A DNA stretch of 64,000 bases from Helicobacter pylori (lineage in GTDB: Bacteria > Campylobacterota > Campylobacteria > Campylobacterales > Helicobacteraceae): contig NZ_CP071935.1 of assembly GCF_030062585.1 (NCBI RefSeq), forward strand, positions 248,001-312,000, written 5' to 3'. The notes below the pieces were generated by a model, which was not told where the DNA came from, did not search any database, and was given only the letters and a program-made list of their open reading frames with translations. Made by a program: the position numbers and the translations under genes. Position 1 is the stretch's first letter. Each line of letters starts with the position of its first letter. Positions 18,196-28,528 of the stretch are shown here, piece by piece.

Positions 18196-20615
18196 AATTT
18201 TTCTACCTCGCTTTCATAGATCAATTGGCCGTCTTTAAACAGCCCCACTTTAATGCTTTGGGAATCCACGCAGCACACCTTCACATCCACTTCTTCAACC
18301 TCTTCTAGCGCTATGCAAATCATTTGCGTGTCTTGAATGTCCAAAGTGTTGGTGTTGGCGAGAGACTTGTCGCTGTAGCGTATCTCTAACTCATCAAAGC
18401 CTCCCCATTCCTCTTTAGTTTGGAAAATCTGGTATTCATTAGGTTTTAAAGAATCCCTATGGATTTTAGCGTGGAATTTCCCCTCTATCTCAATGCCTAA
18501 ATCGTATTTAAACACAGGGTTGGAGCTTATAGAGGGCCTTTCAATCCCATTAGGCTTGTCCCTGCTTTCTAAAAGCCCAAAAGCCACCCCGGTTTTGCAA
18601 GTGGGCTTCAAATAAGCGGGTGTGTTAGAAACGTCTTCTCCTGTAAGCTCTAAAATCTGTTTGTCTGAGGCTTCTGTGCCTAGCGGCTCATAAATGATGA
18701 ATTTAAAATCATCTTTAGAAGTCTTTTGCTTATAATCTTTGAGTTGCTTTTCTTTGGCGTTTTCAAACGCTTGTTTGACCAACACCGATTTGCTCGCATT
18801 CCCGCCTAAGAAAATATGAAACGCCCGACACTGATCATCAATGTTTTCAGCCATCACTTTAGAAAATCCGGCAAAGAAGTTAGCAACGCCTTCATTGATC
18901 TTGTCTTTTAAGAGGCTTAAAAGCTCTTTGCAATCAACTTGGAGTCCGATTTCTGTTTCTACCTCATTCCTATCAAACAGCTGAGCTTTAATATCATCCT
19001 TTTTAAAATCCTCTATCTCAAACTTTTCATTTTCTTCTATCGCTTCTATAATATTGGCGTCTAAATTTTCTAAAAAAGGGCGTAATTTAGAAGCGATCGT
19101 TTGCAAATTCAAGCGCGCTTCCCTGGAATTTTGCATAAACGATCCAAAGCGTTGCGTATCAATCCTGTCATAGTTGGGTTTGGCGATGACAACGTCTTTT
19201 GCTTTCAGCTCTTGGAAATTTTTGGCATACGTTTCCCAAGCCAACAATTCCAATAAATTTTCACCGCCTAAATATTTATCCCCTCCACTGCTAAAATGCG
19301 TCATTTTGTAGGCGAATTTGAGGCTAGCGCTTTTTTCCCATTTGCCAAAGTCAAAATCCGTCGTCCCGCCCCCAAAATCAAACACCCCGTAATAAACCGG
19401 CTTGTCTAACTTCTCTGATTTAAAAAACCCGTAGCTTTTTAAAGCGCTAATGGCATACGCGCAAGGCTCGCTCGCTCTCAATTCCACTTTGAAAGTTTTA
19501 GCCGTTTTTTCATCGTCAAAAACATGCCTAGGTAAGGATTTTTTCAAGCCTTTTTCAAAACTCTCTCTGATTTTTTCAGCCTGATGCTTTTCATACTTGA
19601 TCGGATAGGATAAAAAGTATTTCAAAAACACGCCATTGTGCATGTTGTTGATGCAGCGGCCAATATAGTAAGCATAGATTTCTATGGGGTTAAAATCCGT
19701 GCAGTGAGTAAAGCTTTCTAAAGAAAAATCCTCAAATAAATCCCTAAAATTCTGTTTTTCATCCGCTCCAGCCCATTGCTTCAATTTAGAAAAAAACCGA
19801 TACAAATCATTCCCTTTAACGCCTGCAGCATTCTTTTGGGCTTCATGCGCCACTTCTACATCGTTGTGTCCTGTGAAAGGGCGGTAATCTAGCGCCTTAT
19901 AAGCGTTAAGAAAGTTTTCTTTACATCTAAACTCCATGATCGTAGGGTTTTCAAACTTTGTTGGGCTTGCGTCATCTGCTAGCCCGCCAATAGAGAGCAA
20001 GCGGTATGTTCCCGTTTCATCCATATAGCTTGCGGTCGTGCTTTTAGTCCCAAAGTCAATAGCGACAACGCCCTTGTTTAAATCCTTCAAACTTGAGCGC
20101 GCATAAAAATGCATTTCTTTGCCGTTAGGGTCTAAATTATCAAACCTAAAGGTTACCCTTTCTTTAGGCGCGCTAGGCACTTCTAAATCCCAATGCCCTC
20201 CATTTAAATCAAGCAATTGGCTTTGGCTATAGCTCTTAAGGCCTGCCGCTATGTTATCCACATTGAGCATCAACTCTTTAAATTTTTCAAAATCCACATC
20301 CACATCGCTAATAGAAACGATATCTAAGGTTTTTTCTATTTGCTCATTAGTGATCTTTTTAGCTTGCGCTAAATCCTCTAGGAATTTTTGATTGTCATCA
20401 GAAAGATACCTTAAAGAAGTCTCATTATTGACGATCACATGAAGCACCCGCAGCGCTTGCTTGAACTTGGTCCGATACTCTTCTAGCACTTCTTTTTTGA
20501 AATTCGGCTCACTTTTTTCATTGAATTTGACTCCATCTTTTAAAGACCGATCGCACAATTTCTCTACTAAGGGGTGGCCAAGAGGCAGTTCTAAACTTTG
20601 TAAGGGTTTTACCAT
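18192..20615 (-). CDS. Hsp70/actin-fold ATPase of the type VII-like locus (HP0060-like)
   Basis: This is an 807-residue protein. The first ~180 residues are helical and not recognised. The nucleotide-binding motifs of the Hsp70/actin superfamily then appear in order: phosphate-1 GVVAIDFGTKSTTASYMDE (about 182), phosphate-2 YYGVFDFGGGTTDFDFG (about 400), and the adenosine motif FHIFLGGNASKSVLVKQAF (about 600). The C-terminal ~100 residues are beta-rich, like a divergent substrate-binding domain. Unlike DnaK, it has a long N-terminal extension and no EEVD-like end. It is likely a dedicated chaperone-like ATPase for the locus. It ends overlapping the next start (ATGATGA). Confidence 0.8.
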   Translation of the reverse strand: MVKPLQSLELPLGHPLVEKLCDRSLKDGVKFNEKSEPNFKKEVLEEYRTKFKQALRVLHVIVNNETSLRYLSDDNQKFLEDLAQAKKITNEQIEKTLDIVSISDVDVDFEKFKELMLNVDNIAAGLKSYSQSQLLDLNGGHWDLEVPSAPKERVTFRFDNLDPNGKEMHFYARSSLKDLNKGVVAIDFGTKSTTASYMDETGTYRLLSIGGLADDASPTKFENPTIMEFRCKENFLNAYKALDYRPFTGHNDVEVAHEAQKNAAGVKGNDLYRFFSKLKQWAGADEKQNFRDLFEDFSLESFTHCTDFNPIEIYAYYIGRCINNMHNGVFLKYFLSYPIKYEKHQAEKIRESFEKGLKKSLPRHVFDDEKTAKTFKVELRASEPCAYAISALKSYGFFKSEKLDKPVYYGVFDFGGGTTDFDFGKWEKSASLKFAYKMTHFSSGGDKYLGGENLLELLAWETYAKNFQELKAKDVVIAKPNYDRIDTQRFGSFMQNSREARLNLQTIASKLRPFLENLDANIIEAIEENEKFEIEDFKKDDIKAQLFDRNEVETEIGLQVDCKELLSLLKDKINEGVANFFAGFSKVMAENIDDQCRAFHIFLGGNASKSVLVKQAFENAKEKQLKDYKQKTSKDDFKFIIYEPLGTEASDKQILELTGEDVSNTPAYLKPTCKTGVAFGLLESRDKPNGIERPSISSNPVFKYDLGIEIEGKFHAKIHRDSLKPNEYQIFQTKEEWGGFDELEIRYSDKSLANTNTLDIQDTQMICIALEEVEEVDVKVCCVDSQSIKVGLFKDGQLIYESEVEKL

Positions 20616-20625
20616 GATATTTCCT

Positions 20626-21624
20626 TTATTGTGGTTTTTGTTGTTTGGAGAGTTGCTCGTTCAAGCCATCAACCCTCTCTTTGAGGGCGATGTTCTCTTC
20701 TTCTAACTTTCGGTTTTGGCGTTTTAAATCCTGGTTTGCGCTCGCTAAACGCCTGTTATGCAAGTCCAGCTCGCTTTTGGCTTCCATACCCTCTAAACTC
20801 TTCAAACGCGCGATTTCTCGCTCCAACTCGGTTTTTTCTTCAGCTATTTTTTCTTCAGCTTGCGCTAATTGATTGTTAGAGTTCTCTAAAGACTGCCGTA
20901 ATTGATTGTTAGTGTTTTCCAAATTTTTTTGAGCGCTTTCTAATTGTTTGAGCTTGTCGGTTAGGCGTTGGTTTTCTTCTTCTAAATCAGCGCATCGTTT
21001 TTCTAGAAACCCATGTTCTTCTTGCAATCGTGCTCGCTCTTGTTTGAGGCTGCCCTGCTCTTTATTGAGCGCGATAACTTGGTGGTTGAGCTTGTCATTT
21101 TCTGTGGTTAGCGTTTTATTTTTTTCAGTCAATGTGGCGTTTCTGTTTTCTAGCTCGGCGGTTTTTCTGGCTAGCCTTTCTTTTTCTGTTGTCAATCCTC
21201 TTTTTTCTTCAGTCAGCCGATCTCTGGCTGCTAATAAGCGTGTGTTTTCTTTAGCCAGATTGTCTTTTTCTCTTAATAATTCGGCTTTTTCTTTAGTGAG
21301 CTTGTTATTGTTTTGCCATAATTGATCGTTAGAGTGTTCTAACCCGCTGATTTTTACAGATAAGATTTCGTTTTCTGCGAATAACTTGTCATTTTTGTAA
21401 GATAACTCGGTGTTTTCTTTGGTTAGCTTGTCTTTTGTTATGAATAACTTGTCGTTTTTTTGCCGTAATTGATCATCAGCGTCTTTTAACTCGCTAGTTT
21501 CTGCAGCTAAGTATTCTCTTTCTCTTAACAATTCGGTGTTTTCGTCTTCTAACTCACCGATGCGAGCTTCTAATTCTTCTCTTATTTGAGAGAAGCCAAA
21601 CCATTTTTCAATGAGCCTTCCCAT
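20626..21624 (-). CDS. Long coiled-coil protein (HP0059-like)
   Basis: This 332-residue protein is almost wholly a Glu/Lys/Leu/Asn-rich coiled coil from about residue 15 to the end, with repeated heptads such as LTKENTELSYKNDKL and LTEKNKTLTTENDKL. The short N-terminus MGRLIEKWFGFSQIREEL may be an amphipathic membrane- or partner-binding helix. No enzymatic motif is seen. The ATG follows the TAA of the preceding gene with no spacing. Its heptad repeats resemble those of the upstream gene, so they may be paralogous or converged low-complexity sequences. A structural or tethering role is the most that can be said. Confidence 0.7.
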   Translation of the reverse strand: MGRLIEKWFGFSQIREELEARIGELEDENTELLREREYLAAETSELKDADDQLRQKNDKLFITKDKLTKENTELSYKNDKLFAENEILSVKISGLEHSNDQLWQNNNKLTKEKAELLREKDNLAKENTRLLAARDRLTEEKRGLTTEKERLARKTAELENRNATLTEKNKTLTTENDKLNHQVIALNKEQGSLKQERARLQEEHGFLEKRCADLEEENQRLTDKLKQLESAQKNLENTNNQLRQSLENSNNQLAQAEEKIAEEKTELEREIARLKSLEGMEAKSELDLHNRRLASANQDLKRQNRKLEEENIALKERVDGLNEQLSKQQKPQ

Positions 21625-22772
21625 TTATGATCCCATATCCACGATAGTGTGATACACTTTATCATTGTGCTTATAGCCTCTTAAAACCACTCTTTGCATC
21701 TTTTGAGAAGTGTTTTGCTCTGGGTATAGCTTTTTGCATGAATGGTCATAAGCACTTGGCTCTTTCAAACGCTCAAATTTACTATCCTTAATATATTCAA
21801 AAAGCAAATCAAACAATTCAGCTAATTTTTCACCTTTATCGCTCCTCTTATCGCCTAATTCTTGGCTCGCTCTGTTATAAAGGCTTTCTAAATAATATTT
21901 GCTATCGCTAATAACAGATGCGATCAAGTCCATTGCGCTGTGAGTTTTTTCCACGAACCCAAAATTCAAGCGATCTTTGACTTCCAAAAAGACTTCATAG
22001 AGTTTTTCTAATTTTTGGTATAGAGCGTGCCTTCGCTCTAGCTCGGTTAGTTTTTGGCTCGTTTGTTCGGCTTGGGTTTTTGCTGTTGATAGCGTTGCGG
22101 TTAGGTTTTCTTTGTCTTTAGTTAGATCATCTCTTTCTTTAGTTAGCCTTTCTTTGTCTGCGACTAACCTTTCTTTTTCTGTGACTAACCCAGTAATCTT
22201 GTTATTTAATTCTGTTTTTTCTGTGGTTAGTGCTTTATTTTTTTCAGTCAGTTCTGTTTTATCTTTAGTTAGATTGTCTTTTTCTGTTTTCAGTTCGGCG
22301 TTTGCTTTAGTTAGATTATCTTTATCTTTTGATAACTCGGCTTTTTCATTTTTTAAAGCTTGCTGAGAGTCTTGTAACTCTTTCACTTGCTTTTGTGATG
22401 CATTAAGCTGATTGTTTAGATTGTCTTTTTCTGCGGTTAGCTTTTGATTTTTATCAACTAGCTCGGTGGTTTCAGTCGGCTTGGTGTGTTTCTCTTGGAA
22501 ATTGGTGGATTTTTGAGCGTCTTTTGGGTTTTCTTGGGAATCGTTAGAGGATTTTCCAAACAAATTGCCTATAAAATGAGAGGGTTTTCTAAGGGGTTCA
22601 AAGTCTTCTAATTTAAGATCTTCTAATTTTTTAAGGCGATCTGCAAGATCTCCAACAAGTTTTAAAAGCTCTTCATTATTGGGGGGGGGGGGGTGGAAGC
22701 AGTGGGATTTGAAATATTTGGTTTTTCTATTTTCTCATTATTCGTATTTTCTACAATATGAGCGCCACTCAT
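21625..22772 (-). pseudogene. Phase-variable coiled-coil protein at the head of the operon, OFF (HP0058-like)
   Basis: The ATG at 22772, with an AAGGAGAT site, opens a frame that enters a C13 tract (22693-22681) and stops a few codons later. The frame after the tract is open from 22680 to the stop at 21625 and encodes about 350 residues. With C11 or C14 the two join; with C13 the gene is OFF. The downstream part begins NNEELLKLVGDLADRL, then has a coiled coil of LTKDKTELTEKNK-type heptads (about residues 80-210). It ends in a globular domain of about 150 residues (YEVFLEVKDRLNFGF ... VYHTIVDMGS) that I do not recognise. A TTG at 22563 could start a shorter product. Homopolymer length may differ between cells of the culture. 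Confidence 0.8.
22681..22693 (-). repeat. C13 homopolymer (phase-variation tract)
   Basis: Thirteen consecutive G on the plus strand (C on the coding strand) lie inside the first gene of the type VII-like operon, 78 nt after its start codon. A C(n) tract in HP0058 is a recognised phase-variation candidate in H. pylori. Confidence 0.95.
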
Positions 22773-22792
22773 AAGAATATCTCCTTTTTTAT

Positions 22793-22798
22793 ATTATA
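22793..22798 (-). promoter_or_regulatory. -10 element of the type VII-like operon
   Basis: TATAAT reads on the minus strand 21 nt before the ATG at 22772, followed by AAGGAGAT. It is the only convincing promoter found upstream of the nine tightly spaced genes down to 12797. Confidence 0.65.
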
Positions 22799-22886
22799 TC
22801 AGTGTTAAAAAGGTTGTTATTGTAATTTGAGAAAACTTAAAATGAGCTTTATTTTCCCCCCCTTTTTTCGCCCCCTCTAAAAACCC

Positions 22887-23096
22887 CTAGAATGTAGAAT
22901 CCCAATGGTTTAAGTTAGAAGAATAAGGGTCAAAAAAGCCCTTAGGCATGTATTGCACTTCTTTTTTGGTAGAAGCGTCTTTTGAAGAATGGTCTTTAGG
23001 GAGACAAGCGAAACGCTGAGTATCAAAGCTAGAACAACCGCTCAATAACAACGCACCGAGTGTGCCAATCATAATACCATTTTTAATTGTTTTCAT
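22887..23096 (-). CDS. Small outer-membrane or periplasmic lipoprotein (HP0057-like)
   Basis: This is a 69-residue protein starting at MKTIKNGIMIGTLGALLL, with a clear lipobox LLSGC. It would therefore be lipidated on Cys22 or so and cut by LspA. The mature part is about 48 residues, polar, with one further Cys, and not recognised. I chose ATG 23096 over the upstream in-frame ATG at 23129 because the AAAGGA site lies just before it and the signal peptide then begins at the N-terminus. It stands alone between the operon head and divergent putA. Confidence 0.75.
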   Translation of the reverse strand: MKTIKNGIMIGTLGALLLSGCSSFDTQRFACLPKDHSSKDASTKKEVQYMPKGFFDPYSSNLNHWDSTF

Positions 23097-23416
23097 TTTA
23101 TATCCTTTGTTTTGTAAAATTTTTGTCAATCCGTTTAATTTAAAATCGTTTCGTTCAATGGTTTTAAATTACACGATGCGAATGTTATAATTTATTTTTA
23201 AACGAAAAGTAAATGAAGCTAAAAACAATACAAATTATCACTCAAATTCTTATCATTGTGTAAAAATGCGTGATAAACTCAAACAGGTTGGAATGAGAAT
23301 TAATTACCGCTAGAACAAAATTTAAAATTAAAAAACATTACCAACCCATAAGACTTAAAGCCACCCGCTTAAAACATGCTACAATCAAGCCAAATTCTTA
23401 AATAAAAGGTAAGCTC
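23097..23416. other. 320-nt divergent intergenic region, lipoprotein/putA
   Basis: No gene is seen. It holds the putA -10 TACAAT at 23380-23385 and the Shine-Dalgarno sites of both neighbours. It also holds the AT-rich pair TTCTTATCATT (near 23250) and AATGAGAATT (near 23290), which could be a weak operator but cannot be assigned by eye. Confidence 0.5.
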
Positions 23417-26400
23417 ATGCAAAAAATCATTGACGATTCATTAGAATTAGCCAAAAAACTGCAAGATAGTATCAGTAACCATTTGAGCGAGCAAGAAAAA
23501 GCGTTCCACTCTAAAATGCAAAAGCTTTTAAATAACCCTGAAAACAAGGTCATGCTCATAGAGCTTATGGATCGGAGTTTCAGGTGCCTAGACAATAAAG
23601 CCCGCTTTGAAATGATTGAGCATGTTTTAGACAAATACAAAAGCCGTGAGATTTTTTCTTCGTTTGAAAAATTGCTTTTAATGGGGTTTTTAAGCTTTGG
23701 GAAAATGCTCCCTGATATGAGCGTGCCTTTCTTTGTCAATAAAATCAGAAGCGACACAAAAGCGATGGTCTTGGATCAAGAAGAAAGCCAATTGAAAGAG
23801 CGGATTTTAAAAAGGAAGAATGAAAAAATCATTTTGAACGTGAATTTTATTGGTGAAGAGGTTTTAGGCGAAGAAGAAGCTAATGCGCGTTTTGAAAAAT
23901 ACTCCAAAGCCCTAAAATCCAACTACATCCAATACATTTCCATTAAAATCACGACGATTTTTTCTCAAATCAATATCCTTGATTTTGAATACTCTAAAAA
24001 AGAGATTGTCAAACGCTTAGACGCTCTTTACGCTTTAGCTTTAGAAGAAGAAAAAAAGCAAGGCATGCCTAAATTCATCAACTTGGATATGGAGGAATTT
24101 AGGGATTTAGAGCTTACGGTGGAGTCTTTTATGGAATCCATCGCCAAATTTGATTTGAACGCCGGTATTGTGTTGCAAGCTTATATCCCTGATTCTTATG
24201 AATATTTGAAAAAACTGCACGCTTTTTCTAAAGAAAGGGTTTTAAAAGGGTTGAAACCCATTAAAATCCGCTTTGTTAAGGGAGCGAACATGGAGAGCGA
24301 AGAGACTATCGCTTCCGTGAAAGACTGGGCGTTACCCACATTTTCTAATAAGCAAGACACCGATTCTAATTACAATAAAATGTTGGATTTTGTTTTAGAG
24401 GGCGATAATTATAAATACATCCATATTGGCGCAGCGAGCCACAATATTTTTGAAATCGCTTATGTTTATACGCGCATCCATGCCCTTAATGACCCTATTG
24501 CGTTGGAGCATTTTAGCTTTGAAATGCTAGAGGGCATGAGCTTGCAAGCGAGCCAGGAATTAAAAGAGATGCACAAACTCATTCTTTATGCGCCGGTGTG
24601 CGATGAAGCGCATTTTAATAATGCGATCGCTTACTTGGTGAGGAGGTTAGATGAAAACACCTCAAGCGATAATTTCATGAAAGCTTTCTTCAACCTCAAA
24701 GTAGGCACGAGCGAATGGAAAGACCAAGAACAACGCTTTTTAAACAGCCTTAAAGGAATCGCTGCTTTAGACAATACCACCCACAGGACTCAAGACAGAA
24801 ACGCCAAACAAACCGGCCATACCACCTACCCAAACCACTCCTTTAAAAACGAAAGCGATACCGATTTTATTTTAAAAGCCAACCGAGAATGGGCTAAAAA
24901 AGTGCGCGAGAAAATGCATAACGCTCCTATTTTAGAGCTTTACCCAGAAATAGATGGGAGGTTTGAAGATCCTAATTTAACCTCTTTAGAAGTCTTTGAT
25001 AAAATCCATCATAAAAAAATCGCTAGCGTGCATTTAGCGGATAAGGAAGCGATTTTAAAAGCCCTAGAAGTGGCTAAAAGCGATAAGAGTCGTTTCAGTC
25101 AAAAAAGCTTTACAGAAATCCATGCTTTATTGAGTCAAACCGCCCAGCTTTTTAGAGAAAGGAGAGGCGATTTAGTAGGGATTTCGGCTTTAGAAGTGGG
25201 TAAGACTTTCGCTGAAACGGATGCTGAAGTGAGTGAAGCCATTGACTTTTTAGAGTTTTACCCTTATAGTTTAAGGGTGTTACAAGAGCAAAACACAAAA
25301 ACCCAATTCACCCCTAAAGGCGTGGGCGTGGTCATTGCCCCATGGAATTTCCCTGTAGGCATTTCTGTAGGCACTATCGCTGCCCCCCTAGCCGCTGGCA
25401 ATCGGGTGATTTACAAGCCCTCAAGTTTGTCTAGCGTAACGGGTTATAAGCTTTGTGAGTGCTTTTGGGATGCGGGCGTGCCAAGAGATGTGCTCATTTA
25501 CTTGCCCTCTAGAGGGAGCGATATTAGCGAGCATCTTTTAAAAGATGAAAGCATCCAATTTGCCATTTTAACCGGAGGCGAAGACACCGCTTACAAAATG
25601 CTCAAAGCTAACCCCACTTTAGCCTTGAGCGCTGAAACGGGCGGTAAAAACGCTACCATTGTGAGCAAAATGGCAGACAGAGATCAAGCGATCAAGAATG
25701 TTATCCATTCAGCTTTTAGCAATTCAGGGCAAAAATGTTCTGCCACTTCGCTTTTAGTGTTAGAAAAAGAAGTCTATGAAGATGAGAATTTCAAAAAAAC
25801 TTTGATAGATGCGACTCTAAGCCTTAGCGTGGGCGATCCTTTTGATTTCAAAAACAAAATCGGCACTCTAGCGGACAAACCTAATGAAAAGGTCATTAAA
25901 GCCATAGATGAATTGAAAAGCTATGAGAATTACGAAATCCCGGCAAGCTTTGTGAATGATAACCCCTATTTGATGAAGCCAAGCATCAAATACGGCACTA
26001 AAAAAGGCGATTTCACGCACCAAACTGAGCTTTTTACGCCCATTTTATCGGTCATGAAAGCGCAAGATTTAGACGAAGCGATAGAAATAGCCAATTCTAC
26101 CGGTTACGGGCTGACTAGCGCGTTAGAGTCTTTGGATGAAAGGGAGTGGGAATACTATTTAGAACGCATTGAAGCCGGTAATATCTATATCAACAAACCC
26201 ACCACAGGAGCGATCGTTTTGCGCCAACCTTTTGGGGGGATTAAAAAATCCGCTGTGGGGTTTGGGAGGAAGGTAGGCATTTTCAACTATATCACGCAAT
26301 TTGTGAATATCCACCAAGATGAAGAAGACGAACACGCCTTAAAAAACCCCTTAAGTGAAGCTTTAGAGGGCTTGATTCAAAAAGGCTATGACGAACACAC

Positions 26401-26974
26401 GCATGAGTTGAAGCGCACGATTTTTATGGCAAAGAGCTACGCCTATCATTACAAGCATGAATTCAGCCAAGCTAAAGACTATGTCAAAATCAGAGGCGAA
26501 GACAACCTCTTTTCCTACACTAAAGTTAAAAGCGTGGGCTATCGCATCACCGAAAAGGACACTTTAAGCGACATGTTGGGCGTGGCTTTAGCATGTCTAG
26601 TTTCTCAAATCCCTTTAACAATCAGTGCAGAAAACGAACGAGCGAACAAGGATTTAACATTTTTCTTAGAATGCTTAAAAATTCTCCAAGCAAACGCCCC
26701 TATCGTTTATGAAAGCTTGCAAAAATTTAGCGAGAAATTGCATGCTTTCAATCGTATCCGTTATTTAAAAAGCGATCTGGATTTATTGCACAAGCAAGCG
26801 AGCGCTTTAGGGATGGTTTTAGCCACGGCTAAACCCTGCTTGAACGGGCGTTTTGAATTGCTGTATTACCACTTAGAGCGATCGGTTAGCATTTCTTATC
26901 ATCGTTACGGGAATTTAGGCTCAAGGGTTTTAAGGCAACCCACTTGCCACAAATCATGTTGTGCTGAAAAATAA
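23417..26974 (+). CDS. putA: Bifunctional proline dehydrogenase / delta-1-pyrroline-5-carboxylate dehydrogenase
   Basis: This 1185-residue enzyme oxidises proline to glutamate in two steps. Residues about 120-430 form the FAD-dependent proline dehydrogenase barrel ([13 protein letters not shown]). About 540-990 form the aldehyde dehydrogenase domain, with [20 protein letters not shown], the catalytic Glu in [13 protein letters not shown], and the nucleophile Cys774 in SGQKCSATS. The last ~190 residues are a Helicobacter/Campylobacter-type tail ending in CHKSCC. There is no ribbon-helix-helix DNA-binding N-terminus, so it is not a self-repressor like E. coli PutA. putP follows after 26 nt in the same operon. 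Proline is an important energy source for H. pylori in gastric mucus. Confidence 0.97.
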   Translation: MQKIIDDSLELAKKLQDSISNHLSEQEKAFHSKMQKLLNNPENKVMLIELMDRSFRCLDNKARFEMIEHVLDKYKSREIFSSFEKLLLMGFLSFGKMLPDMSVPFFVNKIRSDTKAMVLDQEESQLKERILKRKNEKIILNVNFIGEEVLGEEEANARFEKYSKALKSNYIQYISIKITTIFSQINILDFEYSKKEIVKRLDALYALALEEEKKQGMPKFINLDMEEFRDLELTVESFMESIAKFDLNAGIVLQAYIPDSYEYLKKLHAFSKERVLKGLKPIKIRFVKGANMESEETIASVKDWALPTFSNKQDTDSNYNKMLDFVLEGDNYKYIHIGAASHNIFEIAYVYTRIHALNDPIALEHFSFEMLEGMSLQASQELKEMHKLILYAPVCDEAHFNNAIAYLVRRLDENTSSDNFMKAFFNLKVGTSEWKDQEQRFLNSLKGIAALDNTTHRTQDRNAKQTGHTTYPNHSFKNESDTDFILKANREWAKKVREKMHNAPILELYPEIDGRFEDPNLTSLEVFDKIHHKKIASVHLADKEAILKALEVAKSDKSRFSQKSFTEIHALLSQTAQLFRERRGDLVGISALEVGKTFAETDAEVSEAIDFLEFYPYSLRVLQEQNTKTQFTPKGVGVVIAPWNFPVGISVGTIAAPLAAGNRVIYKPSSLSSVTGYKLCECFWDAGVPRDVLIYLPSRGSDISEHLLKDESIQFAILTGGEDTAYKMLKANPTLALSAETGGKNATIVSKMADRDQAIKNVIHSAFSNSGQKCSATSLLVLEKEVYEDENFKKTLIDATLSLSVGDPFDFKNKIGTLADKPNEKVIKAIDELKSYENYEIPASFVNDNPYLMKPSIKYGTKKGDFTHQTELFTPILSVMKAQDLDEAIEIANSTGYGLTSALESLDEREWEYYLERIEAGNIYINKPTTGAIVLRQPFGGIKKSAVGFGRKVGIFNYITQFVNIHQDEEDEHALKNPLSEALEGLIQKGYDEHTHELKRTIFMAKSYAYHYKHEFSQAKDYVKIRGEDNLFSYTKVKSVGYRITEKDTLSDMLGVALACLVSQIPLTISAENERANKDLTFFLECLKILQANAPIVYESLQKFSEKLHAFNRIRYLKSDLDLLHKQASALGMVLATAKPCLNGRFELLYYHLERSVSISYHRYGNLGSRVLRQPTCHKSCCAEK

Positions 26975-27000
26975 ATATTGTATTAAATAAGGAGATCAAA

Positions 27001-28491
27001 ATGGGACATGTTGTTTTAAGCACCCCTATCGTTACGATGTTTGTCGTTTATTCGCTGTTAATGCTCTATATTGGTTTTTATTTTTACAAACAAAACGAAA
27101 CGACTGAAGATTATTTCTTAGGCGATCGCTCTATGGGGCCTGTGATTAGCGCTTTGAGCGCGGGGGCGAGCGATATGAGCGGGTGGCTTTTAATGGGATT
27201 ACCGGGAGCCTTATATGTAGGGGGGCTTATCAATTCACACATCGCCATAGGATTGAGTTTGGGCGCATTGATTAACTGGGTTTTTGTGGCCAAACGCTTA
27301 CGCATTTATACGAGCGTGATCGCTAATTCCATCACCATTTCAGATTATTTTGAAACGCGCTTTAGCGATGACAAACACATCTTGCGCTTGATTTCGGCTT
27401 TTGTGATTTTAATCTTTTTTATTTTTTACATTTCTTCAGGGCTAGTGAGTGGGGCTAAACTCTTTGAGGCGACCTTTGGCATCCAATACAACTACGCTTT
27501 AAGCATTGGCACGCTGATTATTGTTTCTTACACCTTTTTAGGAGGGTATAAGGCGGTGTGCTGGACGGATTTGATTCAAGGGCTTTTGATGATGAGCGCT
27601 TTAATCGTGGTGCCGATCGTTATGACAATCCATCTTGGTGGGATTGGAGAGGGGATTAAAATCATTAGAGAAATCAAGCCTGAAAACCTTTCTTTCTTGC
27701 AAGGCTCTAGCGTAGTCGCTATTATTTCAAGCCTCGCTTGGGGGTTAGGCTATTTTGGGCAACCCCATATTTTAGTGCGTTTCATGTCTATCCGCTCCAT
27801 TAGAGATGTGCCTAAAGCGACCACTATTGGGATTTCTTGGATGGTTGTTTCTTTGATTGGGGCATGCGTTATGGGGCTTTTAGGCGTTGCGTATGTGCAT
27901 AAATTTGATTTGAGCTTAGAAGATCCTGAAAAGATTTTCATTGTGATGAGTCAATTGCTCTTTAACCCTTGGATCACAGGCATTTTATTGAGCGCGATTT
28001 TAGCGGCGGTGATGAGCACGGCCAGTTCGCAACTGCTTGTAAGCTCTTCTACCATTGCTGAAGATTTCTATGCGACGATTTTCAACAAAAACGCCCCCCA
28101 AAAACTAGTGATGGTTATTTCTAGACTTTCGGTTTTAGGGGTGGCTTGCATCGCTTTTTTCATTTCAACGGATAGAAACGCTAGCATCCTTAGCATCGTG
28201 AGTTACGCATGGGCTGGCTTTGGCGCGAGTTTTGGCTCGGTGATTTTGTTCTCGCTTTTTTGGTCAAGAATGACGCGCATTGGCGCGATTGCTGGCATGC
28301 TCTCTGGGGCTAGCACGGTGATTTTATACGATAAATTTGGCAAAAGCTTTTTGGATATTTATGAAATCGTTCCGGGCTTTATTGTGGCGAGCATAGCCAT
28401 TGTTGTGTTTAGTTTGTTTTCTAGCGTGCGAGCAGGCACTAAAGAGGCTTTTGAAACCATGCTTAAAGAAATTGAAAGTTTGAAACATTAA
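27001..28491 (+). CDS. putP: Sodium/proline symporter
   Basis: This 496-residue solute:sodium symporter has about 13 transmembrane helices. Family signatures are [22 protein letters not shown] (helix 1-2) and [20 protein letters not shown]. The sodium-site region [16 protein letters not shown] is also present. It imports proline for PutA, which is encoded just upstream; an AAGGAG site precedes the ATG. Length is normal for PutP. Confidence 0.95.
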   Translation: MGHVVLSTPIVTMFVVYSLLMLYIGFYFYKQNETTEDYFLGDRSMGPVISALSAGASDMSGWLLMGLPGALYVGGLINSHIAIGLSLGALINWVFVAKRLRIYTSVIANSITISDYFETRFSDDKHILRLISAFVILIFFIFYISSGLVSGAKLFEATFGIQYNYALSIGTLIIVSYTFLGGYKAVCWTDLIQGLLMMSALIVVPIVMTIHLGGIGEGIKIIREIKPENLSFLQGSSVVAIISSLAWGLGYFGQPHILVRFMSIRSIRDVPKATTIGISWMVVSLIGACVMGLLGVAYVHKFDLSLEDPEKIFIVMSQLLFNPWITGILLSAILAAVMSTASSQLLVSSSTIAEDFYATIFNKNAPQKLVMVISRLSVLGVACIAFFISTDRNASILSIVSYAWAGFGASFGSVILFSLFWSRMTRIGAIAGMLSGASTVILYDKFGKSFLDIYEIVPGFIVASIAIVVFSLFSSVRAGTKEAFETMLKEIESLKH

Positions 28492-28528
28492 TGCTTCAAA
28501 TGAGCTTGGTTTAATCCTTAATCCCCCT

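Noticed and set aside
20645-21325. Plus-strand open frames opposite the coiled-coil genes
   Set aside because: Ser/Leu/Phe-rich shadows of Glu/Lys heptad codons with no Shine-Dalgarno.
20626-22563. CRISPR-like periodicity in the coiled-coil genes
   Set aside because: The repetition follows heptad codons with variable sequence and no unique spacers; it is protein low complexity.
23240-23310. A Fur box upstream of putA
   Set aside because: The half-sites TTCTTATCATT and AATGAGAATT are widely spaced and do not form the expected operator; no support beyond AT-richness.
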